Positions 1-5,704 of a stretch of DNA of 5,841 bases are shown piece after piece; the first letter of the stretch is position 1, and every line of letters starts with the position of its first letter. The position numbers and the translations under genes are program-made. The DNA comes from Rhodospirillales bacterium (GTDB lineage Bacteria > Pseudomonadota > Alphaproteobacteria > MPNO01 > UBA2964). The notes beneath the pieces are model-generated. The model had not been told where the DNA came from, did no database searches, and saw only the letters and a program-made list of their open reading frames with translations. The DNA lies in assembly GCA_002727395.1 (NCBI GenBank), contig PBWY01000049.1:1959-7799 (forward strand), in the 5' to 3' direction.

Positions 1-245
1 ATTTTTTGTCCTTTTGCGACGAAAGCGTTAATTTTGTTATCTTTTACAATAAGTGTTTTTAAAGTTTCACCTGATAGGTCTGCGGCGAGCAGGATCGGTT
101 TCGTATATAGTTTTATGATATTTTCAATTTCAGTGTCACGAATTAAACGAATGGAATCAGCCCTTGAAGGGCTAGGCAGGGTAACGAAAACACTTATTAA
201 AATAGTGAAAAATAATATGGAAATGATGAATGTTTTTCTTAGCAT
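1..245 (-). CDS. M48-family metalloprotease, N-terminal fragment (runs off the left edge)
   Basis: This is the first 81 codons of an exported protein; the rest lies outside the window. Residues 1-29 form a signal peptide: K/R near the start (MLRK), a long hydrophobic core (FIISILFFTILISVFV) and a likely signal peptidase I site after SRA-29. The mature part begins DSIRLIRDTEIENIIK and contains NKINAFVAKGQ at about residues 70-80. The pattern LIRDxEIE... followed by INAFVAxGQ is what I know from the N-terminal part of alphaproteobacterial periplasmic M48 zinc proteases (BepA/YfgC-like, usually followed by TPRs), which act on misfolded outer-membrane proteins. The HExxH zinc motif would lie outside the window, so catalysis cannot be confirmed. 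The start is supported by a strong GGAGAGG Shine-Dalgarno at 255-261 with 9-nt spacing. The gene is divergent from the GGT-like gene across 46 bp. Confidence 0.8.
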   Translation of the reverse strand, partial: MLRKTFIISILFFTILISVFVTLPSPSRADSIRLIRDTEIENIIKLYTKPILLAADLSGETLKTLIVKDNKINAFVAKGQK

Positions 246-271
246 AGTTAAATGCCTCTCCATTGATTTAA

Positions 272-300
272 AACCTAAGGACCGATGAACCATGCGTCAA
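272..300 (-). promoter_or_regulatory. Predicted sigma70-type promoter of the M48 protease gene
   Basis: Read on the minus strand, TTGACG (295-300) matches the -35 consensus at 5 of 6 bases. It is followed after exactly 17 bp by TAGGTT (272-277), a mediocre -10. Transcription would start around 265, just upstream of the GGAGAGG ribosome binding site, giving a leader of about 20 nt. The -35 box lies inside the first codons of the divergent GGT-like gene, and the -10 touches that gene's AAGGA ribosome binding site. This is prediction from sequence only. Confidence 0.45.
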
Positions 301-1764
301 TGCATTACTATTTTAACTATTTTAATTTTGTCGGGCTGTTCAACTAGTAAAGTGCCGCAATCTTTAGGAATTATTGGAGAGGCAACTTCATATTTGGGTA
401 GTATAGCATCAGATGAAGCACGCGCTTCCTTAGTCGGTCGAGATATACTTTCTATTGGTGGCAACTCCTCAGATGCGGCCGTAGCCATGGCGTTTGCTTT
501 AATGGTTAGTCGCCCTGATGCGGCAGGAGCGGGCGGTGGTGGAGTTTGTTTGCATTATGATAGCAAAAAAAATCAGGTAGTTAGCTTAAAGTTTTTACCG
601 CAAATCACTAGTGCAAAAATACCCAATGGATATCGAGCGGGGACAATTCCAGGAAATTTCCGAGGGTTATACGCGCTATATGCTAAATTCGGAAAACTAA
701 GATGGGAACAATTGGTAAAACCTGCTGAACAAGCGGCAAGGTTTGGTTGGCCCATTTCTAAAGGGCTAAGTACGGAATTGAAAAATACCGGAAAGTGGGC
801 ACTTAAGGATGTATATACTCGTAAATTGTTTCGAAATTCTCAGGGTGAGTTTTTATCTGCTGGAAAAACTGTCCAGCAATATGAGTTGGCGGCCACCCTA
901 AGTGTTATCAGGCGTCAAGGCCCGGGGTATTTTTATTCAGGAAACTTAGGCGCTAACTTCATCAAGGGTCTTAAAGAGTCCGGTGGATGGGTCACGAAAG
1001 AAAATTTAAGAAATTACTTTCCTGTATGGGGAAAAACTTCCGTTCAAAAAGCTGGTAATAATAAATTGCATTTTCCCGTTTTTGAGGGATTAGGTAGTGA
1101 AATCACAAGGTCGGCTTGGAAGAAAATAACATCTCGTAGAGGTGCTGCTTCTATGTCTGAAGCAAGTAAAGCGGTAATTTTTACTTCTTCTGCTAAAATA
1201 AATAATAATTTAAATTTCGGGATTAAATCGAGAGTAGGTGGCTCTGTTGGTTTAAGTGCGATGGATAATTCAGGTAACGCGACTGGTTGTGTCCTAACAA
1301 TGAATAATTCTTTCGGCATGGGCTATGTTGCAGGCAGTACCGGTATTATCGAATCTGCTCCAACGGTTAAAGGTTCCAGTCTTAATATTGCCCCGGTCAT
1401 TATGGTCAATGAGCATTTGTCACAATCTTATCTTGTTGGCACGGCTTCAGGTGACCAATATGCAGGCTCATCTCTTGCTTTAACGTTGACAAGACTTCTG
1501 AATGAAAATCTTTCGCTAGAAAAATCTCTGAGTATGCCTAGGTATGCGCCGGGTAGAAATGCAGCAGAAATTGTTGTTGAGAATTCCTTACCTAAAAAGC
1601 TTATAGAGGCATTGATTGGAAAAGGAATGATGCCCAATAAAATTGGCTCACTTGGGCGCGTCAATATATTATATTGCAACATGGGTGTGGTAACTGGACC
1701 GGGGACCTGTGAAGTTCGAACAGATCCTAGAACAGCCGCATATGGAATAAATTTAGGGCTTTAA
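292..1764 (+). CDS. Gamma-glutamyltransferase-like Ntn-hydrolase lipoprotein (non-canonical)
   Basis: 490 residues, shorter than E. coli GGT (580). Residues 1-16 form a short lipoprotein signal: R2, a hydrophobic core, and lipobox L13-S14-G15-C16. Ser at +2 suggests the outer membrane by the E. coli Lol rule. GGT-family landmarks follow: GGNSSDAAVAMAFAL (56-70), AGAGGGGV (78-85), the TIPGNFRGLYALYAKFGK stretch (118-135) with PAEQAARFGWPIS, LSAMDNSGNATGCVLTMNNSFGMG (321-344) around the autoprocessing site, and a C-terminal DPR (478-480). C462 and C473 could form a disulfide. By manual alignment the usual Thr nucleophile is Ser318, splitting the chain into about 302 (mature) and 173 residues. 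The Arg that grips gamma-glutamate is Leu102, the NNEMDDF and PLSSM substrate segments are not recognisable, and the GSPGG-like loop reads ASGD (385-388). I therefore call the family but not gamma-glutamyl transfer or glutathione hydrolysis. The start is supported by AAGGA at 277-281, 10 nt upstream. It is probably co-transcribed with the aminotransferase 3 bp downstream. Confidence 0.8.
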   Translation: MRQCITILTILILSGCSTSKVPQSLGIIGEATSYLGSIASDEARASLVGRDILSIGGNSSDAAVAMAFALMVSRPDAAGAGGGGVCLHYDSKKNQVVSLKFLPQITSAKIPNGYRAGTIPGNFRGLYALYAKFGKLRWEQLVKPAEQAARFGWPISKGLSTELKNTGKWALKDVYTRKLFRNSQGEFLSAGKTVQQYELAATLSVIRRQGPGYFYSGNLGANFIKGLKESGGWVTKENLRNYFPVWGKTSVQKAGNNKLHFPVFEGLGSEITRSAWKKITSRRGAASMSEASKAVIFTSSAKINNNLNFGIKSRVGGSVGLSAMDNSGNATGCVLTMNNSFGMGYVAGSTGIIESAPTVKGSSLNIAPVIMVNEHLSQSYLVGTASGDQYAGSSLALTLTRLLNENLSLEKSLSMPRYAPGRNAAEIVVENSLPKKLIEALIGKGMMPNKIGSLGRVNILYCNMGVVTGPGTCEVRTDPRTAAYGINLGL

Positions 1765-1767
1765 TCT

Positions 1768-2931
1768 ATGACTATAAAGAATTCACGACGTGGTGAAATT
1801 CCTCCATTCATTGTTATGGACGTATTGCAGACGGCTAATAGGCGTCAAACAGAAGGAAAGGATGTTTTGCATTTAGAATTGGGGCAGCCGGCAACTGGCG
1901 CGCCTAAGGGTGTGATAGCTCGGGCACATGAAATGTTAGATAAAGATCTTTTGGGTTATACTGAAGCTTTTGGCTTGCTTTCTGTTCGCAAACGAATTTC
2001 TGAATATTATTTTAATGCACATAAGACTAGCATAGATCCAAAGCGAATAGTTATAACTACAGGATCTTCTGGTGGTTTTGTATTAGCGACTATCGCGGCA
2101 TTTGATGTGGGAGATAGAGTGGCGATTGCTGAACCGGGTTATCCGGGTTCCAGAAATATATTGCTTGCGTTAGGTATCGAACCAATTTTGATTCCGACAG
2201 GACAAGAAACTAGGTTTCAGCCAACACCGGAATCACTTTCCAAAATAGATGGAAAACTGGATGGTTTAATAATAGCTAGCCCATCTAATCCGACAGGTAC
2301 AATGCTTGGTAAAAATGAATTAAAATCTTTATCGGAATATTGCTCTGATAGAGGTATAAGGTTGATTTCGGACGAGATCTATCATGGTATTACCTACAAA
2401 GAACCCGGAATATCAGCGTTAGAATTTACTAACGAATCAATTGTTATAAACAGTTTCTCAAAATACTATTCTATGACGGGTTGGCGTGTAGGTTGGATGG
2501 TTGTTCCGGAGGACTTAGTTAGAAATATCGAATGTCTAGCACAAAATTTATATATTTCAGCGCCCACATTGTCTCAGTATGGTGCCTTAGCAGCGTTTGA
2601 CTGCAAGAAAGAACTGGATGCGAATGTCGAACGTTACAAGAAAAATCGTACAATATTACTTTCAGGTTTGCATGAGGCGGGTTTTACAAAAATAGCGCCC
2701 GTTGATGGCGCTTTTTATATTTATTCAGATGTATCTGATTTGACCAATGATAGTGAGCATTTCTGTCATAAGATTTTGGAAGATACCGGAGTGGCAATCA
2801 CCCCCGGCATTGATTTTGATCAAGGCCGAGGGAATGCTTTTGTAAGACTTTCTTTTTCGGGATCTACGCAAATCATAAGGAAAGCCTCAGATCGATTAAA
2901 AGATTGGATGTCAAAGCAAGGTAAGCGTTAA
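1768..2931 (+). CDS. Class I/II pyridoxal-phosphate-dependent aminotransferase
   Basis: A full-length (387 aa) fold-type I aminotransferase of the aspartate aminotransferase superfamily, cytosolic, with no signal peptide. Visible landmarks are the N-terminal substrate-closing segment SRRGEIPPFIVMDV; LELGQPATGAP (36-46); the PLP cradle TTGSSGGF (97-104); AEPGYPG (121-127) with Y125 near the ring; SPSNPTG (171-177) with N174; SDEIYHGITY (201-210) with D202 contacting the pyridine nitrogen and Y205; the Schiff-base lysine K232 in NSFSKYYSMTGWRVGW, with R240 for the phosphate; and R360 in VRLSFSGS, which binds the substrate alpha-carboxylate. All catalytic positions are intact. The amino donor and acceptor cannot be read from sequence. 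The closest relatives are annotated only as AspC-like aminotransferases, so no gene symbol is given. The start codon is 3 bp after the upstream stop, with AGGG (1755-1758) in the end of that gene as ribosome binding site, which indicates transcriptional and perhaps translational coupling. Confidence 0.93.
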   Translation: MTIKNSRRGEIPPFIVMDVLQTANRRQTEGKDVLHLELGQPATGAPKGVIARAHEMLDKDLLGYTEAFGLLSVRKRISEYYFNAHKTSIDPKRIVITTGSSGGFVLATIAAFDVGDRVAIAEPGYPGSRNILLALGIEPILIPTGQETRFQPTPESLSKIDGKLDGLIIASPSNPTGTMLGKNELKSLSEYCSDRGIRLISDEIYHGITYKEPGISALEFTNESIVINSFSKYYSMTGWRVGWMVVPEDLVRNIECLAQNLYISAPTLSQYGALAAFDCKKELDANVERYKKNRTILLSGLHEAGFTKIAPVDGAFYIYSDVSDLTNDSEHFCHKILEDTGVAITPGIDFDQGRGNAFVRLSFSGSTQIIRKASDRLKDWMSKQGKR

Positions 2932-2944
2932 AAGTTTTTTAACG
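2926..2944. terminator. Inverted repeat across two convergent stop codons; possible weak bidirectional terminator
   Basis: CGTTAAAA (2926-2933) and TTTTAACG (2937-2944) are perfect inverse complements around a 3-nt centre. They contain the stop codon of the aminotransferase (2929-2931) and that of rne (2939-2941), whose genes converge with only 7 bp between them. The stem is mostly A-T, and no extra T tract follows it in either direction, so it is not a textbook intrinsic terminator. No other candidate terminator was found at this junction. Confidence 0.35.
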
Positions 2945-5272
2945 AGTGATGCGTTGCCACCAGCCGCGTTTTGGAGGTCCCTCTGGTTTAGACTCGGTTT
3001 TACTGAGGTTAGAATCGTTTGTCTCTTCTATCTCTTTTTTTGCTGGTTGCACTGTGGATTCTAAGTTCTCGTCTGGCTCACTATTTTTACTTTCATTGGT
3101 TTGAGAGCTTGTCTCATTATCCATTAAATCATCCGCAATTTGTTCTTTTTGACCGCGCCGTCGTCCACCCCTTCTTCCTCTTCGTCGTCGTCTGGGGCTG
3201 CGGTTTTCTTTATCATTAGGCATGTCCTCGGAATTATCTTCTTCTATAGACTTCTTTTCAGTTTCGATGTTTTTAGTTGAGCTATTGGTTTCTGATTTGT
3301 TAGGTTTTGTATTTTTTGCGACAGTTTTTTTTCGTCGCCTCCTAGGCCGCCTTTTTCGTGTCCTGTTATTCTCCTCATCTGATGAAGAATCGCTTGGCTC
3401 TGTCTTTTTATCAACCTTGTCATCTTTTGTGGGTCGGTTTTGGACCCTCTCAAGACGCATATCAGGTGGTACTAAACTGTCATCGCCAAATACCTGCACG
3501 CGGAAGTCATAGCGTTTTTCTATCTGGTTTAATGATTCTCGTTTTTGATTAAGAATATATAATGCAATTGCCGTTGGAACGGTGATTGCAATTTCTATAC
3601 TCCGATTACGAATCCCTTCTTCTTCAATCGAACGCAGTACATGGACTGCTGTCGATTCAGTAGACCGTACATAACCTGTTCCACCGCAATGTATACAGGT
3701 CTCGGTGCTGTTTTCCACGATACTCGGTCGCATGCGCTGTCTAGATAATTCGAATAAACCAAAATTACTTATTCGTCCTAGCTGGATGCGGGCTCGATCG
3801 GTTTTGACCGCTTCTTTTAATCGCCTTTCCACACTACGTTGATTTTTCGAAATATCCATATCAATAAAGTCGATCACAATCAGACCAGAGAGGTCTCTTA
3901 GACGTAATTGGCGAGCAACCTCGCTCGCGGCTTCCAGGTTAGTTTTAAAGGCAGTTTCTTCAATATTTCTCTCACGGGTAGAACGACCGGAATTTACGTC
4001 GATAGCAACTAATGCTTCGGTTGGATTTATAACAATATATCCACCGGATTTGAGTCCAACGATGGGACTATGCATAGATTCAAGTTGAGTTTCCACCTGA
4101 TACCTATGAAAAAGTGGTGTCAACTCGTCGCGGTATGGTTGAACCCGTTTAGCATGACTTGGCATCATCATTTTCATAAGTTTTTTAGCAGCAGTATATG
4201 CGTCGTTACCTTCTACTAGAATTTCCTCAATATCCCTATCGTATAGATCGCGTATAGTTCGTTTTATTAAGTCTCCCTCTTCATATACTAGTGCAGGTGC
4301 AGCCGATTGCAGTGTAAGCTCTCGTACATTTTCCCAAAGTCTAATTAGGTAATCGAAATCTCGCTTAATTTCCGATTTATTGCGTTTGACACCTGCGGTG
4401 CGCATGATTACGCCCATACCTTCCGGAGTGTCCAGGTTATTTAAAAGTTCACGCAGACGTCGGCGGTCGTTTCCATTTGTAATCTTACGAGAGATGCCCC
4501 CGCTACTGCGAGCCGTGTTCGGCATAAGAACACAATATCGACCAGCAAGCGATAAATAAGTAGTAAGAGCAGCCCCCTTGTTGCCGCGTTCCTCTTTTAT
4601 TACTTGTATTAGAAGTATCTGACTTCTTTTAATAACTTCCTGAATTTTATACCGCCGCATCGGATTTTCGTATCGGTCAGACTTTTCTTCCCCGGTGTTA
4701 TTATCGTCTGTTTCAACGGCCTTAGAATTTACAGCACTACTTTTTTCTGCGGGGGTACTTTTTGAATAATCATCGTTATCTTCGTTGATAGCGATACTAG
4801 TGGTTTGGTTTTCCAGAATCTTGTTGTCATTGACAGGGTCGGTAGTCTTTTTCTCTTCCAAGCCTTTCTCTGGCTCAATATCTAAATCGTCTGAAGAAAT
4901 ATCCGTAGGATTATCGTCCTCGGTCTGTTCAACTTCACCATCAATTTCATCAATATGAGCCTGAGCACCCGAAGCGTTAGCTTCAAACTGAGCGACATCT
5001 CGTTTTAAAGCTTCGCGATCTTCTATAGGAATTTGATAGTAGTCTGGGTGAATTTCGTTAAATGCGAGGAAGCCATGCCTGTTTCCGCCATAGTCTACGA
5101 ATGCGGCCTGAAGTGAAGGTTCTACACGTGTAACTTTTGCAAGATAAATATTTCCTTTATGTTGGGATTTAGTCGACGTTTCTACGTCATATTCTTCAAG
5201 CCTGTTACCGTTTGAAATTACCACCCTTAGTTCTTCCGGGTGGGTTCCGTCTATTAACATCCTTTTTGTCAT
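2939..5272 (-). CDS. rne: Ribonuclease E (degradosome endoribonuclease)
   Basis: 777 residues from the chosen start. RNase E cuts AU-rich single-stranded mRNA, matures rRNA and tRNA, and scaffolds the degradosome. Domains: an N-terminal segment MTKRMLIDGTHPEELRVV; an S1 RNA-binding domain whose first half (GNIYLAKVTRVEPSLQAAFVDYG) and second half (IQEVIKRSQILLIQVIKEERGNKG) are split by a highly acidic insertion at about residues 90-205; and the catalytic DNase I-like region with metal-binding D425 (VAIDVNSGRST) and D468 (VIDFIDM). The zinc-link is C526-x-x-C529 in CIHCGGTG. After about residue 610 the tail is disordered, with two Arg-rich RNA-binding blocks (about 637-649 and 692-707) alternating with acidic stretches. 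It ends in KRGWWQR, the peptide that recruits polynucleotide phosphorylase in Caulobacter. The tail excludes RNase G. An ATG five codons upstream (5287) is rejected because it overlaps the GGAG ribosome binding site (5282-5285), which sits 9 nt before the ATG at 5272, and MTKRMLIDxTHPEE is the usual family N-terminus. Confidence 0.96.
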   Translation of the reverse strand: MTKRMLIDGTHPEELRVVISNGNRLEEYDVETSTKSQHKGNIYLAKVTRVEPSLQAAFVDYGGNRHGFLAFNEIHPDYYQIPIEDREALKRDVAQFEANASGAQAHIDEIDGEVEQTEDDNPTDISSDDLDIEPEKGLEEKKTTDPVNDNKILENQTTSIAINEDNDDYSKSTPAEKSSAVNSKAVETDDNNTGEEKSDRYENPMRRYKIQEVIKRSQILLIQVIKEERGNKGAALTTYLSLAGRYCVLMPNTARSSGGISRKITNGNDRRRLRELLNNLDTPEGMGVIMRTAGVKRNKSEIKRDFDYLIRLWENVRELTLQSAAPALVYEEGDLIKRTIRDLYDRDIEEILVEGNDAYTAAKKLMKMMMPSHAKRVQPYRDELTPLFHRYQVETQLESMHSPIVGLKSGGYIVINPTEALVAIDVNSGRSTRERNIEETAFKTNLEAASEVARQLRLRDLSGLIVIDFIDMDISKNQRSVERRLKEAVKTDRARIQLGRISNFGLFELSRQRMRPSIVENSTETCIHCGGTGYVRSTESTAVHVLRSIEEEGIRNRSIEIAITVPTAIALYILNQKRESLNQIEKRYDFRVQVFGDDSLVPPDMRLERVQNRPTKDDKVDKKTEPSDSSSDEENNRTRKRRPRRRRKKTVAKNTKPNKSETNSSTKNIETEKKSIEEDNSEDMPNDKENRSPRRRRRGRRGGRRRGQKEQIADDLMDNETSSQTNESKNSEPDENLESTVQPAKKEIEETNDSNLSKTESKPEGPPKRGWWQRITR

Positions 5273-5541
5273 CGAAAAATTCTCCACAGTCGTTGCTACG
5301 GCTCTGAACGAGTATCGGTTGCAACCACCGTTTTATTTCGAAGTCTGCGGTACCAGCGTCAACCTGTAATTTTCTGAAGGGACACTCTGCTAAAGCCGCG
5401 AATAACTTCAAACTTATTAAAAAAAAACTGTGAAAACAAAGCGCAATCACACCGGTCGTAATAGTCAATCTATCTCGCCTGATAGTCGCGCTCCCAATTC
5501 AGGACCTTCAGCCCTAGTGGATGGCCACAGTCTGTTCGCTA
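5273..5541 (-). promoter_or_regulatory. Long structured 5' leader of rne, possible autoregulatory region
   Basis: This region has no supportable gene and is predicted to be transcribed as the rne 5' UTR, about 270 nt long. On the rne-sense strand it shows consecutive small hairpins: GTGG/CCAC (5517-5528), AGGGC/GTCCT with a 5-nt TGAAG loop (5501-5515), and CTATC/GATAG with a 6-nt loop (5470-5485). A longer-range AGCGC/GCGCT pairing (5488-5492 with 5441-5445) could enclose part of these. A weak 5-bp TGTGA/TCACA hairpin followed by a T9 tract lies at 5419-5451, and a GGTTGCAACC palindrome at 5317-5326. RNase E controls its own mRNA through long structured leaders in gamma-proteobacteria (rne5 and rne-II elements). 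The analogous role here is inferred, and I recognise no known Rfam family in it. Confidence 0.5.
5419..5541 (-). ncRNA. Candidate small RNA or attenuated leader ending in a T9 tract
   Basis: The first 120 or so nt of the predicted rne transcript could be a unit of their own. They begin just after a good promoter, contain three local hairpins (5517-5528, 5501-5515, 5470-5485), and end with a 5-bp hairpin (5429-5433 paired with 5447-5451) running one base later into nine consecutive T residues in the transcript (5419-5427). The terminator stem is short with a 13-nt loop, so termination would be partial at best. The piece may be a premature-termination product of the rne leader, a small RNA, or nothing separate. 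It is not a tRNA, and I do not recognise it as 6S or any other named RNA. Confidence 0.25.
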
Positions 5542-5547
5542 CTAGCT

Positions 5548-5576
5548 AGGATACGCGTGCTTCGCCAATTCTACAA
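5548..5576 (-). promoter_or_regulatory. rne: Predicted sigma70-type promoter of rne
   Basis: On the minus strand, TTGTAG (-35, 5571-5576) is followed after exactly 17 bp by TATCCT (-10, 5548-5553). Both match the consensus at 4 of 6 positions, including the most conserved bases. Transcription would start near 5541, about 270 nt upstream of the rne start codon. It is the best promoter match I found between rne and the divergent amidase gene. Confidence 0.5.
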
Positions 5577-5612
5577 TGAGTATATTAATTTAACGCCTGA
5601 AAAAAGTTAAGG

Positions 5613-5642
5613 TTGTTACAAAAAGTGTAATCTTCTTATGAA
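5613..5642 (+). promoter_or_regulatory. Possible promoter of the amidase gene
   Basis: TTGTTA (5613-5618) and TATGAA (5637-5642) are separated by 18 bp, each a 4-of-6 match to the sigma70 consensus. Transcription would begin around 5649. That leaves almost no leader for an ATG at 5651 but a normal leader of about 55 nt for the ATG at 5705, which also has a ribosome binding site. It lies back-to-back with the rne promoter, with 36 bp between the two -35 boxes (5577-5612). Confidence 0.35.
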
Positions 5643-5704
5643 GTTTATTGATGTTTAGAGCTAAAAAATCTATATATGGCCCTGCCATGATCATAAGGCA
5701 CAAC

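Noticed and set aside
34..288. Plus-strand open frame of 84 codons at the left edge.
   Set aside because: It lies opposite the M48 protease fragment, whose signal peptide, family motif and ribosome binding site are clear. The plus-strand product has no recognisable features.
292..1764. Naming the GGT-like gene ggt with glutathione hydrolase function.
   Set aside because: Residues that define glutamate binding and the Thr nucleophile are not seen, so the family name is kept but not the activity.
3019..3552. Plus-strand open frames opposite the tail of rne, one resembling a small hydrophobic protein.
   Set aside because: They mirror the Arg/Lys/Asp/Glu-rich tail codons of rne, whose antisense reads as Leu/Phe/Ser-rich. 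There is no supporting ribosome binding site or family resemblance.
5273..5287. Upstream ATG of rne at 5287, adding five residues.
   Set aside because: It overlaps the GGAG ribosome binding site that serves the ATG at 5272, and family members begin at the MTKRMLID segment.
5357..5362. TTGACG on the minus strand as -35 box of a second rne promoter inside the leader.
   Set aside because: No acceptable -10 box is found 16-19 bp downstream; the best candidates match at about 2 of 6 positions.
5205..5468. Minus-strand open frame overlapping the rne start and leader.
   Set aside because: It is out of frame with rne, runs into the rne coding region and shows no protein family features. The stretch is better explained as leader RNA.
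5288..5650. A tRNA, 6S RNA, insertion sequence or CRISPR repeat in the rne-amidase gap.
   Set aside because: No cloverleaf or T-loop signature, no repeated spacer structure, no terminal inverted repeats and no transposase remnants were found.
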